Below are positions 15,091-15,176 of a stretch of 15,176 nucleotides of DNA, in pieces (the first letter of the stretch is position 1; each line of letters starts with the position of its first letter). The stretch comes from Candidatus Sabulitectum sp. Its GTDB lineage: Bacteria > Fermentibacterota > Fermentibacteria > Fermentibacterales > Fermentibacteraceae. The notes below the pieces were generated by a model, which was not told where the DNA came from, ran no database searches, and was given only the letters and a program-made list of their open reading frames with translations. The stretch is taken from the NCBI GenBank assembly GCA_023145935.1, contig JAGLDB010000025.1, positions 1 through 15,176 on the forward strand. The letters run 5' to 3'. The position numbers were made by a program, and so were the translations under genes.

Positions 15091-15176
15091 ATGCCACTTA
15101 GAACTTTGGAAGAGAAAAAAGCTTACATCAGATTGTCTAGAAGTAAAAATTACCGTGACAGTCTTCGTCTTGAAGG
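15091..15176 (+). CDS. N-terminus of a small protein resembling Fic-toxin antitoxins (cut by window edge)
   Basis: Only 28 codons are visible: MPLRTLEEKKAYIRLSRSKN followed by YRDSLRLE, and the next codon, beginning GG, must be glycine. The ATG at 15091 has AGGGCGGTGA, a near-complete anti-16S match, four bases upstream, so the start is well supported. The sequence is a charged helix ending in N-Y-R-D-S-L-R-L-E-G. It resembles the start of YhfG/DUF2559 proteins (N-F-x-x-S-x-R-L-E-G), the antitoxins of Fic toxins, and contains the S-x-x-x-E-G pattern of the Fic inhibitory helix. If so, a fic gene should follow just to the right. The start is firm; the family is a tentative call from little sequence. 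Confidence 0.6.
   Translation, partial: MPLRTLEEKKAYIRLSRSKNYRDSLRLE

Noticed and set aside
1..15176. CRISPR arrays, tRNA or rRNA genes, transposases
   Set aside because: No regularly spaced repeats, no cloverleaf-like segments recognised, and no transposase or integrase motifs in any frame.

Overview
The window carries chromosomal genes of an unidentified bacterium. GC content is moderate, Shine-Dalgarno sites are clear, gene packing is tight with overlapping operon genes, and the code is standard. The cytosolic NAD-type formate dehydrogenase, the large ATPase/TPR protein and the small lipoprotein suggest an anaerobic or facultative lineage, perhaps a little-studied FCB-group phylum. That placement is a guess; nothing here is diagnostic.

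Region 1 (1-6365, minus strand) is a formate dehydrogenase operon. In transcription order it encodes a 98-residue protein of unknown function, a NuoF-like diaphorase subunit, a large molybdenum/tungsten formate dehydrogenase catalytic subunit with a NuoG-like iron-sulfur N-terminus, FdhD, MobA, a stand-alone response-regulator receiver, and a NuoE-like subunit that runs off the left edge. Most junctions overlap (4, 25, 4 and 20 bp), so the genes are probably translationally coupled. The catalytic subunit oxidises formate or reduces CO2, NuoF/NuoE exchange electrons with NAD(H), and FdhD and MobA mature the bis-MGD cofactor.

Region 2 (6573-9506, minus strand) holds a methyl-cycle operon: an ArsR-type winged helix fused to a SAM-methyltransferase domain (SahR-like), then S-adenosylhomocysteine hydrolase, joined by a TAATG overlap. 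A textbook promoter lies before it, with a 24-bp imperfect palindrome filling the gap between -35 and -10. An intrinsic terminator ends the operon and abuts the start codon of a small P-loop kinase.

Region 3 (9522-13141, plus strand), divergent from region 2, encodes a 1028-residue protein (degenerate cyclase-like domain, AAA/STAND-type ATPase, about eight TPRs) and a P-loop kinase of the N4BP2-like type that overlaps it by 8 bp. The function of the pair is unknown.

Region 4 (13142-15176) is sparse: a decayed SecB-like reading frame with an in-frame TAG, one doubtful small ORF, a lipoprotein gene with terminator, promoter and two tandem TTCATATGAA palindromes in its 5' leader, and at the right edge the start of a gene whose N-terminus carries an S-x-x-x-E-G motif like that of Fic-toxin antitoxins.
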